From Takakia lepidozioides (Eukaryota; Streptophyta; Takakiopsida; Takakiales; Takakiaceae), in assembly GCA_030704615.1 (NCBI GenBank), contig CM060732.1, forward strand, positions 34,639,053 to 34,703,052: a stretch of DNA of 64,000 bases, written 5' to 3'. Positions 11,701 to 23,734 of this stretch are shown here, one piece after another (the first letter of the stretch is position 1; every line of letters begins with the position of its first letter). Position numbers and translations under genes: made by a program. The notes under the pieces were generated by a model. It was given only the letters and a program-made list of their open reading frames with translations, made no database searches and was not told where the DNA came from.

Positions 11701-14700
11701 ATTGACCGAGAAAGCTTCCAACCTGGTCTGTATGGTTTGGATGTATCATTTACCTGAAAATAGGATTCTACTTCATCTAGTGACAAATCTTGAGCTGGGA
11801 CAGAACATAATGCAAGACTATTTTGTAGACTGTGTTCTGGTTTACAGATGCACATTGTGAGAGTGACGCTAATTTTAACTTGCACTTGTGGTGATGATGG
11901 AACTGCCTGGTTGGTATGATGCAGCCACATGTCTGGTGTTTGACCACAGTCTAGCTATTGCTCGGGCCAAGGTTCCTTGGCAAAGTGGGCGTGACCTGTG
12001 GTGGCAGGTAAACTGTCTAGCTCTCTCTGAAGTACAGCAGGCTACGGCAAACAATGTCTTATGAGTACATTCTGAAGTACAGCTGCTGGATTTTTCCTTT
12101 CTTGATGGTAGTAAGTTTAGTTCATCATGCAAGTAGTGCTGTCGTTTGTGACTTGGTTTTGTGTTTAGTGAATCTTTAGCAGCCCCTCAAACTAGAGATG
12201 ATTTGCTTACATCATTGTCACACATTTTCAGCTAGCCATGACTTTGGGGCACACTTAATTGCCTGTGCATAGATCAACATTTTCTTTTCCCCACCTCTGT
12301 GATGACATTACATTCATGAGTGGTGGAGCACAGGACGAGGTTAGATCCTGCAGCACAGAGGCAGATGTTGAATGGATGGAGGCTGAGGATCCTCTCTTCA
12401 TTTTGTATACCAGTGGGTCAACTGGCAAACCTAAGGTCAGTTGTTGCTGCTTTTTACTTTATTCAAGCTGAAGTGAAACAGCTTTCTGCACCTCTTCCCT
12501 GTAGATTTGAGATAGAACATTGGATTCTGCATTGCCATGCTTGTATTTGGGCTGCAGGCCGCCTTTTTCCATGGAGTTGGAGCCTGTCATATATGTGGCC
12601 AAGCTGAAAACAGGGAGATTTGAGGGTTAAGCTGTATAGCCTCTCCATGGCTTTAGATTTATTACTCAATCAGACCTCTTATTTTCCCAGGTGTGCTGAA
12701 TGCAGGGAGTCTTACACACGGTGGGTGGTTACATGGTATACACTGCAGTTACCTTCAAGTTTGTGTTTGACTATCATCCCGGGGACATTTTCTGGTGCTC
12801 ACTTTCCCCTTTCTTTTCTTTTCGAAGAAAATCCCACGTCCATACATCAATATTTACCACACTCTTTTATCATAGGCAACAGTTACTAGCACCTCAAGAA
12901 TGTTTTTGAATATTGTCTAGAGAAGCTTATGCTGGTCTTTTATACAAGAAGATCCACATTTTGCATACTTAAGTGAGTCTTCTTTAGCTGCGCAGGTCTA
13001 CAGCGGACTGTGGGTGGATCACCGGTCATACGTATGTGACATATGGTCCGTTGCTGAATGGGGCTACAACTCTCATCTTTGAAGGGGTAACCAACCCGCT
13101 GTTGCATATGTTTTCTTTGCATTTTGTCTTTGGGGTTTTCATTTCAGAGACACTTCTGACAGTTTGGAGAGGTTGTCATTATGCAAATTGCAGGTGCCCA
13201 TGTGGCCAGATCCAGGGAGGTGGTGGCAGATAGTGGAGAAATATGGAGTGACAATCTTTTACACAGCGCCCACAGCAATACGGTCATTGGAGGCTCAGGG
13301 TGACAAGGTAATCTTTGTTGTTTTTAGAAGCCCTTCTTTAGGTTTTGGCCCTTGAGGAGGGCATGTCCAGGAAGACCACACTGCAGCACACTATGTATAT
13401 TGGGACTGAGCCCCTTGGTGAAGCTGCCTCAACTTCTTGCAGCTGAGCTAACACTGGCCCCACTGAGGTGCTCCTGGTTGAAAGGTCATAGTTCTATGCT
13501 GGAGGTCACCCTGTGAGGTGATGGGAGCTGCAGGAAACTTTTGTCTGCGGTCAGCAGGATGTGTGGGATGCTGACTGAAAATCTAAACACATATCATGGT
13601 GCCCAACCGGAGGTGTTTAGTTCCTCTGGGCATAAGGGGCTCCACAATCATACTCAAGAAAAAATGCTTTTGTGTGTTCTCTTCTTGGGGACTGTCTCAT
13701 GCATCTTTAAGTTTCATTTTCTGGCCTTGGTGTTTTATGGGCTGCAGTATGTCACAAAGCATTCACGAGATACATTGCGATTACTTGGCACTGTGGGGGA
13801 GTGCATCAATGAGAAGGCTTGGCATTGGTATCACCGTGTGGTGGGTGAGGGGCGTTGTCCTATTGTGGACACTTGGTGGCAGACAGAAACAGGGGCTACC
13901 ATGATATCTCCATTGCCAGGGGCTTGGCCTTTAAAGCCTGGCTCCGCAACTCTCCCTTTCTTTGGTGTACTGGTATGGCACCCTGCAGCCTTCCATTTTT
14001 CCCCTCTAGGAATCGAGTGATTGTCTTTTCAGCGCGTAAACTAGTTCAAAATGCCAAAGAAGATGTATAAGACTTGTTTAAATGATTTTATTAGAAGTTG
14101 AATTGCCCCATGCATTTCCCTGCTAATATGGCATCAAGGGAGCTGTGAAGAAGAGAATTAACAGTGGTCAGATTATGGACCATATAAGACTTTCCCCCCT
14201 TGGTGCCTTGGTTTTTATTTTTATATATCTAAAGTTTAGGTAGCCAACATGACAATGCAGGAGGGAAAGGAAAGATGTACCATTATAACATCCTTTGAAA
14301 ACTCCGAGAGCCTATGGGAGGAAAAGGAGATTGATAACATCCATAAAAAACTCATAGAGCTTCTGAGACGAGAGGTTCTCTCTTTTATCGCCCTCTACTA
14401 TGAGATCGGTGGGAGATTCCACTGTCTATTCCGTGGGACTCAATCTCTCACTGAAGTCTTCCCTTATCAGGATCAGAAATGCATGGCAGCTTACCTGCAC
14501 GAGGCCTTGACCCTTAGGCAATCCCTTGAGCAGTAGTTGCTTTTGGGCTGCTTTTTGACTTTGGTTTTGTCTCCTCTCTCTTGTTTTTTGCCATTTTGTC
14601 CCATAAGCTCTTTGAGCTTTCCGCGAACGTTATAAGGTACCATTTCATTTCATTCATTTCTCTTTATTTTGTTGTCCTACTGTGTCCACAGGCTCAGCCT

Positions 14701-17500
14701 TTCACGGACGTAGTAAATTTCCATATTTCTAATGTCCAGATGAAACCCACGGAAAGAATAACTTTATAACATCCACAGGAGGCCCACAGAGACGGAGAAA
14801 TCTATTCATGGGACGTTTGCTGTAGCCTTGTGCCCAGTTTGGGTGGAACAAGACAGAGACAGAGAAATGAAATGAAATGAATGGTACTTTATAACGTCCG
14901 TGGAAAGCTCAAAGAGCTTATGGGACAGTGGAAAAACAAGAGAGAGGAAACAAAACCAGAACCAAAAAGAGAAAGAAATGAAATGAAATGGTACTTAATA
15001 ACGTCAGAGAAAGAAATGGTACTTTATGACGTCCGCGGAAAGCTCAAAGAGCTTATTGGACAAAATGGAAAAAACATGAGAGAGGAAACAGAACCAGAGC
15101 CAAAAAACAGCCCAACAGCAACTACTGCTCAAGGGCATGTCTAAGGGTCAGGGCCTCCTGCAGGTAAGCTGCCAAGCGTTTTTTATCCTCATTGTGGAAA
15201 GAAAGAAAGTGGGAAGAGAAATGAAATGTCACTTCATTTGCGGAAAGCTCAGAGAGAAAGAATGAAAGAAACTTTTGAACAAGAGGCCCAAAGAAAGAGA
15301 AAGAATGAGAAAGTTCTATTACTTCCACATAAGACCCTTGGACAAAGTAGAACGACAAGAAATCCACTTTAAATTACACTGTACTGTGCACGAAGATGGG
15401 ACATCTTTATGAAGGTAAGCTGCCAGACTCTGTGAGAGTGAGAAAGGCCTGACTGAAAACCGTGTGCACAACAGCCAGTGGTGTTGGACCCAGAAGGCAA
15501 GGAGCAGCAGGGCCCCTGTGAGGGCTACCTTTGCATACAAAAGCCGTGGCCAGGGATAGCCCGTTCTCTATATGGTGACCACAAGCGCTTTGAAGAAACT
15601 TATTTTCGAGATTGGGCAGGCCTTTACGTTACAGGTGATGGATGTCGCCGGGATGCTAATGGCTATATCACCCTCACAGGCCGTGTTGATGATGTTGTCA
15701 ATGTGAGGTATGCTCTCTACACTTCCTAACTGTTTGGGCTTTCCATGGATGCTACCAAGTTGCCTTGTTTGCTCTTTCTCTATCTGTAAGTCTTGTTTAA
15801 GTCAGCTTACACACAGCAGAGTGATACTTGTGTGAAGGGATTTCTAGAGGAAATCTGGAAAGCCTAAACCAATTGTTTATACCAAGGAGAGTCCCACTAC
15901 TGGAATGAGCCCGTCACAAAGGTAGTGTCTGTTCCCTCTTGTTCTGCCCAAACTGGGCGTGGGGTCCGTGGCCACAAGGCTACCGCAAACGTCGTCCTAC
16001 AGGTACATTTTATCTTGAAGACACTTGATTTCCGTGGACTGTCTGATTGGCAGTGCACCATATCCACATCTACATTTCTCACATCTATGCTGGATGGAAA
16101 TCTTATGATTTTGAGATATAATGTCAATATGCCTACATCAAGCTTCTTTCCTGGAATCGGTGGCATCTGTGATGCCTAAGTGCTATGGCCATCTCCCACT
16201 GGGTCTGATTATCCTGGAGGGCTGCAGGACTATGCTGCCGGAAACTTTCAATTCAGTATTTTCTGTCTCTTTGTACCTCCTGTCCGTTGCATCTGTAGAC
16301 ATCTATGCACGGAATGCTGTCAATTGTATTTCAGTCCTTCTACGAAAGAATCAAAATAATGTGTGTGTACTTTTTGCCATGAAACAGTGGACACAGGATA
16401 AGCATTGCTGAAGTGGAATCTGCACTTGACTCACACTCTTCATGTGCAGAGGCTGCTGCTGTTAGCTTTGAACATGATGTAAGTTTTACGTGCTGATGAC
16501 CTATCTATAATTCTTAGCTGGTGGTATCTCGGCATGTCACCAGAATCACTATGAGTGGTGTATGTTGGCAGGTAAAAGGGCAAGGCATATGTGCCTTCGT
16601 CACTCTGGTGGATGGTGTCAATCCTTCTGATGATCTGAAGAAGTCTATCTTGAGTACTGTTCGAAAAGAGGTAGGCCTCACGTTCTACAGAGGTAGCATA
16701 ATCTCCTTCAACTTGTACTGTTTCAACCATAGAAGCAGACACTATATTTATTGATTGTAGAAATGAGAATGACGTGTAGGTAAGAGTGAGAAGTGGAGGA
16801 AATAGACTTGTTACTATTCTGATGCTGTGTATGCATGATAGCAGATTGGAGCTTTTGCAGTGCCAGATATAGTGCATTGGGCACCTGGGCTCCCCAAGAC
16901 CAGGAGTGGGAAAATAATGCGACGAGTTCTGCGGAAGATAGCTGCAAACCAAGTTGACGACCTTGTAATGCCACTACCCTCTGTTCTGAATGTTCGTGAC
17001 GCTGGTTGGTAAGGATGCATGAGGTAGACGTTCTAGATATGACTCAACATTTTGGTATTCCAAACTTTCTGGAGCCATCCGGTGTGAAAATAGGTCCAAA
17101 TTTCTCAGAAGTCCTCATGTGCGGCAACAAAATTGAATGTTGGTTTGATAGAGTGCATGGATTTTACATGAGGAAGAGTGTTTTACGAGGTGAAAGAACT
17201 ATTTAGTGTGCACAAAATTCAGCTGAAAAATCTGAGTCACACAGAGCTCCAAGAGTGAAGCCAACTTGTTCATCAATTATTCTTAAAGGTAACCTATCCT
17301 CTTAGATTAGTGGACGGGTAGTGATAGATACATTGATAATTGTTGCCCTTACATCCATTTTGGCTTCAACTCATGCAGTGGTGCTTATCTGTGTTCAATT
17401 GGTTGGTGTGGAGCAGGGTGATATAAGCTCGCTAGCAGACCCCTCATTGGTCACGCAGTTGGTCGATCTAACAAGAAACAAGCTGATTGCAAGGCTATAA
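8751..17500 (+). CDS. ACS: Acetyl-CoA synthetase, 16 exons
   Basis: Acetate:CoA ligase (AMP-forming); in plants usually plastidial, making acetyl-CoA from acetate and ATP. Exons: 8751-8945, 10035-10184, 10477-10632, 11125-11247, 11554-11725, 11925-12007, 12334-12435, 12706-12794, 12996-13086, 13194-13307, 13748-13972, 15475-15707, 16388-16478, 16572-16670, 16845-16964, 17417-17500. All introns are GT-AG and the exons join in frame to 708 codons plus TAA, near the family's usual length. Visible motifs: [15 protein letters not shown] (exon 3); the ATP-binding loop [10 protein letters not shown], split between exons 7 and 8; TWWQTETG (exon 11); TGDG and [13 protein letters not shown] (exons 12-13); and TRSGKIMRR (exon 15) with the C-terminal lysine that is acetyl-regulated in this family. 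The N-terminus is least certain: ATG 8751 was chosen because exon 1 ends in a family-like FASQAVVSS stretch, but it does not begin like a clear transit peptide, so an upstream start is possible. Confidence 0.93.
12038..12083 (+). mobile_element. LINE 3'-tail scrap in ACS intron 6
   Basis: GGCTACGGCAAACAATGTC and the bases after it match the 3' tail of the LINE copies in LSF1 intron 4 (about 47563-47597 and 50648-50680). Only about 45 bases remain. Confidence 0.55.
14324..15255. repeat. Cluster of GAAATG / AAGCTCAAAGAGCTT repeats
   Basis: A roughly 60-bp unit with (GAAAT)n, then TATAACGTCCGYGGAAAGC, then CTCAAAGAGCTTATGGGAC occurs at about 14595-14655 (reverse), 14870-14930, 14980-15062 and, more diverged, 14330-14375 and 15215-15260. 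AAGCTC-AAA-GAGCTT is itself a perfect small stem-loop. Copies also occur in the LSF1 region at 41025-41075 and, partly, 44005-44040. This is a dispersed family of unknown class. Confidence 0.7.
14489..15176. repeat. Large inverted repeat in ACS intron 11
   Basis: The left arm (14489-14655) and right arm (about 15010-15176) are reverse complements over roughly 165 bases, about 90% identical by eye, around a 350-base spacer. Landmarks: GGCAGCTTACCTGCA at the left outer end and TGCAGGTAAGCTGCC at the right. The spacer holds further copies of the inner motif (see next entry). A transcript crossing it could fold into a long hairpin. Confidence 0.8.
15811..16010 (+). mobile_element. 5'-truncated LINE tail in ACS intron 12
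   Basis: From CACACAGCAG onward this matches the end of the LINE in LSF1 intron 4 (about 50481-50675): GTGAAGGGATTTCTAGAGGA, AAACTGGGCG and GGCCACAAGGCTAC are shared in order. It is a dead-on-arrival 3' fragment, in the sense direction of ACS. Confidence 0.75.
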
Positions 17501-17749
17501 GTGCACAAATGTTACCCTACAACAACTGGCAGGTTTACCGATCTGTCGTAATCAGCCACTGCTCAACACTCCCTGGCTCGTATGTATGATCGGACCATGG
17601 GATGTTGGCAGGTTATCTTGTGGAATCTTGAGCCTGATTGTTTAATTATTTTGACTTGGCTATTGCTCCACTGCTGGCTATTTTCCGGCGTCGACATACA
17701 CGTCGCCTTTTTCTTAATGTAGATTAAAACTTACCTTAGTTGATGATGA

Positions 17750-17812
17750 GATGCTCAGCTCGATAGAGCACAGAGTGGTACCAAGGTGATGTTGGGTTCA
17801 AATCCTGCTACC
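17750..17812 (+). repeat. tRNA-derived SINE-like head
   Basis: A-box-like TGCTCAGCTCGATAGAGCA (17752-17770) and B-box GGTTCAAATCC (17795-17805) are in order, but closer together than in a normal tRNA, and the arms do not all pair. Likely a SINE or tRNA relic. Confidence 0.45.
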
Positions 17813-18037
17813 TAGTTGTGCATGGTATTATTGTCTTCCCCTTACTTGGGTGGTGTCACATCACATGAGCCTTGTGCTTGGTGCCCAGGTCACTTTGAAA
17901 TGGAGATAGGAATAATGTAAGCAGGCTGACGCCTGGGATCCTTAGGTAGGGGCCCCTGTCAAATCCTCTCCACCCCCTCTCACTTGTGGCTCACTATTAA
18001 AGATTTTAGAATGTTGATGGTTGTCGTGTAGCGACGG

Positions 18038-18100
18038 CTAGTGGTCTGTTGGTAAGGCGATGCTGATGGTAGCTTTGGGGCACAAGGTTTGACTCTTGCT
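18038..18100 (+). repeat. tRNA-like A/B box pair
   Basis: TGGTCTGTTGGTAAGGC (18042-18058) and GGTTTGACTC (18086-18095) resemble degenerate pol III A and B boxes in the correct order. No complete cloverleaf was seen. Confidence 0.35.
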
Positions 18101-19775
18101 GGATTGCTATGTCACCCTGTCCTATGTCATACCCATGTTTGATGTTATTTCATTTTTGTGTGTTTTAGGTGTTCAAATTTTGAGACACCAAAAGGAGTTA
18201 CATCGAGAGACACTCCCTTCCGGGTCACTTGGGTGTCCAATGTTGCTACTTTGTTACTCTGGTGATGTCATTCCGTGTCACTCCCTTTTGGTGTCAGTCC
18301 AGTGTCTTGTGGATCACTGGCTTGAGCGGGTCGGGAAGATTTGTTATTAGAGAAAGTACCCTCAAAGAGCAGGTAAGTTAACTGAAAGCCTCATGTTTTG
18401 GCGGTTGATAGCGCAGTAAAAAGAGAGAAAAGATGTCCACCTAAAAAAATCTGTAGCATTGACAAATTTGTCTGTTGGTCTGTCACTCGCCGCATGTGGC
18501 GGACACTAAAGGTCTACAACTTTTCTATCACCAGGTTTTGTCACCCTTGGTGCGATCCAATAAATAAATACTGAACCTCTGGGGGAAATTTTGAAGGTAA
18601 AAAAGAATACTAGATTATTAGAATTACAATCTATGCATGTTCATGTTCAGTTATGTTAACCCCTAATGGAAGACGCCACCTGATCAGAAATCAGAAAACA
18701 AATCGTTGGATGACCTTGGATGAAAAAACTTTCTGAGGTGAAAGTTGTGTGCTGTGATGTCATGCACCTGCCTGTCTTTATGGCACCCTAAAATAATAGA
18801 GCACTGCCGTCAGTAAGTTTTTAGTGTGCCAATTTAGGGCCCTCCAGCAGCTTTGACCTACCGACGTGGCAGGATATGGGTGGCTGTACCAACGAAAATT
18901 CATTTTGCATGTAGATAGGTTAGAAAATTCATCTATGCATGTAGATAGATTAGAATGCTTCCAAATTTTTTGTGGTAGGGAGTTTCCATGTAGGGAACAA
19001 TATGACCAGATGAATTCTCCTTGTGATGAAAATTTGGACACATTTGAGGCAAATTTGGGGTCAATTGTAGTGGATGGTCTTTTTGACCCACCACTTTTCC
19101 CATACAAAGCAACCCTCATGTGGTTTTGGAATTTGGTTCTGGAATTTTGGCCCAAGGTGCTCTACATGCCAGGCAATTAGAATGTGGTTATGCTGTATTA
19201 ATGAAAATTCATTTTGCCAGGCCAATTGCTTGGTCAATCCATTTTTTCACTCCAAAACTAGAGCACAGTAAAAATTTACAGCTTGCATTTTTGTTATAAT
19301 CTTCATAATGACACGGTGAAATAAAATGAAATTCTTACAGTAAGTTCCTGAAGTAGGTATGATTACTTTCATACAGTTCATCACCATCATGGATGTTTGT
19401 CAAATGTCAGATATGCAAACATGAGGGCATGTTCAGTTTTGGAATGGGCTCACCAAAAAGGGGCTCGTCCTTTAGGGGTTAATGTGTATATCGATTACCT
19501 AGTGGGTATGTGAGCAATTTTGAAGGTGGAGCATGAAGGAGAAATGACAGAAATGCAATTGCGTAAATGAACGACCGGATCGGTTCCTTCTTGATCATAA
19601 CTTATGTACACATGAATTGTGATCTGAAGAGGTTCAAGGATTTTTTAACTGACTAGTCGAGTTGGTCTGAATCAAGACCATCGAGTTTTATGACATGACT
19701 ATACTACCACTACGGGTCAAGAAACTTGTTATAACGGATGCAGGCCTAGTGTAGCTGGAGGCTGATTCTACAAGT

Positions 19776-21965
19776 CTAGCAGCTGCCATGGGTGAAAGGG
19801 CCGGGAGTTCCAGTCCATCCTTCAAGACACTTGAGGAGAGGAGCCACTACTTTTCCCTCTGAGATGGCCTCATACACCTTCTCAATCTCTTGCCCCGGAG
19901 ACACACTTCTCAACCCTGACAACAACTGCGTGCCCAACTCGCAGCGCACAAACTTGTAGAGAGGGTACGTTCTGCACTCCTCAATCCGGTTCGGTACCGC
20001 GGAGTATCCCTTGTTATCGTAGGCCTCACGGACTAGCGGCACCTTAGCATTCAGGCATGTCGTCAACTCCTCTTCGAAGGCAGAAATCCTGTGGAACACA
20101 GAGGTGGATTCCAATTTCTCGTTCTTGGGGTTTTGGAGAGCATGTTGCACCAACACTTCCCTCAACTTTTGCATCAGAGGGTACGACAGACTTGTTGCAT
20201 CGTCGATGTAGCTGAATACAGGTTGGCAGTTCACCACGCGTAACAGATCTTTCTCGCAGAACCGTGCTGGCAAAAGCGCACCGTTACTGCCTGTGAAGAG
20301 CGTCTTCTTGGCAACCTGGGAAACAATTTGCTTGACTGCCGTCTGCATTGTCTCCTCAATGTGACGAAGGTCGATGGCCTGGCACAGACCTACCAAGAAT
20401 GTGGAGCTCATGAGCTTGAGAATCTCAATAGATTCCTCAGTTTTGCGGGCGGACACAAATCCCAGCGAGTTCACATCCTGGTTGTGCTGCTCCGCACTTT
20501 GTACGTGGGTGGTCACTGGGTTGGCCAAGTAGTTCAGTTCTGAGAGGTAGGAAGCCATGGCTATCTCCCCTCCCTTCATGCCATAGTCCAGGCTGGGGTT
20601 AGGTCCTCCACTCAGATTTGAGGGCAACCCGTTGTTGTAGTAGTCGTTGACCAGCTCTGAGAACTGTGCAAACATGAGCTTCCCAATCGCAGCGATGGCC
20701 AACCGCATGTTGTCCATGGAGACTCCAATGGGGGTGCCTTGGAAGTTTCCGCCATGAAGGGCTCTGTCCCCGGCGGCGTCGATGATTGGGTTATCGTTCA
20801 CAGAGTTGATTTCTCTTTGAATGGCGTGTGTGGCATTGCGAATTACCTCCACCTGCGGGCCCAGCCATTGTGGGGAAGTACGCAGCGCATATCGATCCTG
20901 CTTGGGTTTCGTCAACGGGTCAGTCTCATGCAGCTGTGCAGCGGCCTTCATGTAGGAGCTTCCATCGAGCACCCACTCCATAATGGCAGCCGCCTCCATC
21001 TGGCCTGGGTGGTGCTTTAGCTTGTGCGTCAGCGGGTCAGCGAACTCGGGCTTTCCTTGCATCACTTCACAGAACAGCGCAGACAGAACTTCAGCCAGCA
21101 GCACCATCACATTGGCGTCAAAGCACACAGTGGAAGCCAAGGCTGAACCCACCGCTGTTCCGTTGACAATGGCCAGGCCTTCCTTCGGCTGCAATTCAAA
21201 CGGTTTCTCGACCCCAGCGAGTCTCAGAGCTTCCAAGGCAGTCACCTCCGTTCCGTCGTCGGTGACGGCTCTGGAGTTGGGTCTATTTGTAAGCAGTCCC
21301 GCGATGTAAGACAATGGAACAAGGTCTCCTGAAGCAGTAACGGTCCCGCGCAATGGCAACTTGGGTGTGACATTCGCATTTAGAAGCTTTCCCATGGCTT
21401 CCAGAATCTCCCACCGAATTCCTGAGTATCCCTGCATCAATGTATTGGTGCGCACAAGCATGGCTGCCCGCGTGGTGCACGTCGGGAGGCTGTTGCCCTT
21501 CCCGAGGACTCCCGCATTCAGAAACCTAATTAGCTCTCTCTGGAGCTCCACTCCTTGCTGTGTCCGCCGGTGAGAGGTGGCTCCAAAACCGGTTGTGACG
21601 CCATAGATATCACCCCCGTTCATGATCTTCTGCAGAACCCAGTTGGAGCTTTCATCTACTCGACTCTTGGCATTGGCAGCATCCAGCACAACTCTCACTT
21701 CTGGTCGGCGGGCCACGGCTGCCACCTGACCTACCGTCAAAGTCACCCCTTCAATGGCTACTTCGGTTGCCTCGTAGAATGTTTTCACCATATCTTTAAC
21801 CTCCTCCAAATGGCTGCTTTTCATGGCTGCCGCTGCTCGCGCCCAGTTTAGAGGATCCGCAAGCTGGACGTCAGCAGAACAAATAGAATCAGCTCCAGTA
21901 TGGTCTTGCAGGGATTTCGCTGCATTTCCGTTCATGGTCGCCTGAGCTTCGTTGGCCATCACCAT
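19776..21965 (-). CDS. PAL: Phenylalanine ammonia-lyase
   Basis: Converts L-phenylalanine to trans-cinnamate and ammonia, the entry step of phenylpropanoid metabolism, as a cytosolic homotetramer. A single uninterrupted frame of 729 residues covers the whole protein, slightly longer than the usual 700-720. Ala211-Ser212-Gly213, in [14 protein letters not shown], is the triad that cyclises to the MIO electrophile. Tyr121 (IYGVTTGFG) matches the catalytic tyrosine. Phe148 in IRFLNAG is the substrate-selectivity position: Phe indicates PAL, whereas His would indicate tyrosine ammonia-lyase. The C-terminal shielding domain is present and ends [13 protein letters not shown]...[11 protein letters not shown]. 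The start at 21965 (MVMANEAQ) gives a short variable N-terminus; Met at codon 3 is an alternative. No intron interrupts it, unlike the single conserved intron of most flowering-plant PAL genes. Confidence 0.97.
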   Translation of the reverse strand: MVMANEAQATMNGNAAKSLQDHTGADSICSADVQLADPLNWARAAAAMKSSHLEEVKDMVKTFYEATEVAIEGVTLTVGQVAAVARRPEVRVVLDAANAKSRVDESSNWVLQKIMNGGDIYGVTTGFGATSHRRTQQGVELQRELIRFLNAGVLGKGNSLPTCTTRAAMLVRTNTLMQGYSGIRWEILEAMGKLLNANVTPKLPLRGTVTASGDLVPLSYIAGLLTNRPNSRAVTDDGTEVTALEALRLAGVEKPFELQPKEGLAIVNGTAVGSALASTVCFDANVMVLLAEVLSALFCEVMQGKPEFADPLTHKLKHHPGQMEAAAIMEWVLDGSSYMKAAAQLHETDPLTKPKQDRYALRTSPQWLGPQVEVIRNATHAIQREINSVNDNPIIDAAGDRALHGGNFQGTPIGVSMDNMRLAIAAIGKLMFAQFSELVNDYYNNGLPSNLSGGPNPSLDYGMKGGEIAMASYLSELNYLANPVTTHVQSAEQHNQDVNSLGFVSARKTEESIEILKLMSSTFLVGLCQAIDLRHIEETMQTAVKQIVSQVAKKTLFTGSNGALLPARFCEKDLLRVVNCQPVFSYIDDATSLSYPLMQKLREVLVQHALQNPKNEKLESTSVFHRISAFEEELTTCLNAKVPLVREAYDNKGYSAVPNRIEECRTYPLYKFVRCELGTQLLSGLRSVSPGQEIEKVYEAISEGKVVAPLLKCLEGWTGTPGPFTHGSC

Positions 21966-22210
21966 TCTGCTGCTGGGATTAGAGCGAGACCCTTCGAGAG
22001 GTTGTATTGGTATGGATTAGACAATGGAACACTGGTTTGGCAACGACTGACTAGTCCTGGATTGAGGGAGCGGTATATGCCGATCAGCTCTGAATCTGTA
22101 GAGATCAAAATTGGAGAGGCCGGGAGCGAATGCAGACTGTATATTGTTTGCCCGTCTACAACCCAGCTAGATGAGGTTGTTGTGATGCTGAGAGCAGGAA
22201 TTTGAAGCTT

Positions 22211-22219
22211 CTCTTTATA
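22211..22219 (-). promoter_or_regulatory. Candidate TATA box of PAL
   Basis: TATAAAG on the minus strand (22213-22219) lies about 250 bases upstream of the PAL start codon. A second TATA-like site (AATATACA) lies nearer, at about 22138-22145. Neither is supported by transcript data. Confidence 0.3.
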
Positions 22220-23700
22220 CGTTGTTTGCAGCTACAGTCACATTGGTGTACCGCCGCGTGATTGCCATGGATGCCTGATTTGACTCAGTCGGGGGTGAGA
22301 GAAACGAGCTCAGAGAGAGAGGTCAGTCAAAGTTGTCGACTTCGTTTTCATCCACATCGGACTAATGTTTTATCCAATAGTGCTTTGAATGGCTCATGTT
22401 TTCAAAGGATGATGCTATTTGTCATCCATGGTGGCGGAGTCAGTGTCAAGCACGTGTGGTGCGATCCGTCAACAAGCTCATCCTCGCGCTCAGCACTCGT
22501 GCTTTGACTGCGAGTATCCAACTCGGTCCCTGGCCGCCTGCGCTGCTGTTCCAAGAAACTGTGGTCGATCCGGGACTCGGTGCACACCACAATGGACCTG
22601 CAACGTTGAACTGGGAATACTTGAAAACACCCTAAGTACGTAGTTAATAGTATAGATCCACATCTACATGTTACTGATCTGCTGTTCTAAACTAGGTGTA
22701 CAAGACTTGAACATGAACACTAGATTGGTCGTGCCAGATTTATAAGGAGTTTGACACTTGAGATGAAACTTGTGATTTCTTAAAAAGTACTCAGGGTGAC
22801 TGGTGAAGTGGAAATATGCATGACTACAGGTATCAATTCAGGCTGAAATAGTAGCATTTCAAGCTGGGTCGTATTTAATGGCAGAAATGGTGAATCGTTT
22901 GACATCGAGTTGACATCCAGTGTTCAAGATTGGCTGTTATTGTTAAAAGGACAATTTAAGATGCAGGTTAATGTTTAAAGCAACATCAACCGTTCAAAGT
23001 CGATTCAGCAGATCTAGAGGCACAATATTGGACTCTAGTCATTGCACTGTCGTTTCCCAAGGTCCGGTAGAGCTGTGAAGTCTTGAAGCTGAACCTGGTT
23101 CAAGGATGTAGGAAGACCGTCCCCTCTGTACTGATCTGTGCGGACAAGTTGGGGACCCAGTTGCTGTCAGCATAATATGGACTTTCTGGTCAAGAGCTCG
23201 TCAAGAGATGTACTGCACATCTCAGGCTGCTGCAAGTTAAAAGACTCAGCAAACCATTCGCATATTGTTTTTACTTCATCTAACGACAAGTTATGTTAAA
23301 TTCAGAGTCTAGCTCTTGATTGATCATGTTGTTAGTTTCTCAGCCATCTTGCAGACAACTGGTTCTATAAGTGTACATACATAATTCTCGAGATTCATCC
23401 ACAAAGGAATTTCATTTAACCTTTTCAGGTGTACAATTGGACTGCGAGGTCTGATCAACGTCCTATGTAGGCCCTCTGGCACGTCTGGCTAAAATTGTGA
23501 AGAAGATTTGGAGAATGATCAATATTGGAAAATTTGATAATTATCTACCGTCATTCTTGTGAGTCGGATTATATATGACTGTGGTGTTGCAAAAGTCCCT
23601 GTACATAAAACAATGCAGTTGCAGAGTTTACAAAGAAAATTTCTAAGCCGTTGATCATGAGGTTCAAGGCTCAAGCAGTTGCCTTTCAATCTTCATCATA
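22220..23700. other. PAL upstream region, no gene seen
   Basis: Noncoding sequence with no recognisable gene or repeat; it presumably includes the PAL promoter. Confidence 0.4.
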
Positions 23701-23734
23701 TATTTTCTTGGTCACCTCTGAAGAAGCGTGCCAC

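Larger units (their letters stand above)
17501..19775. other. ACS-PAL intergenic region
   Basis: This holds the ACS 3' untranslated region and the PAL 3' flank, with no recognisable gene. Two tRNA-like segments are listed separately. At 18895-18960 a short stretch with GCATGTAGATAG is tandemly duplicated. The 104-residue frame at 18866-19180 (+) matches nothing I know. Confidence 0.4.

Noticed and set aside
20328-21851. Plus-strand open frames across the PAL locus
   Set aside because: They are antisense shadows of a highly conserved, GC-balanced coding region and carry no family motif.
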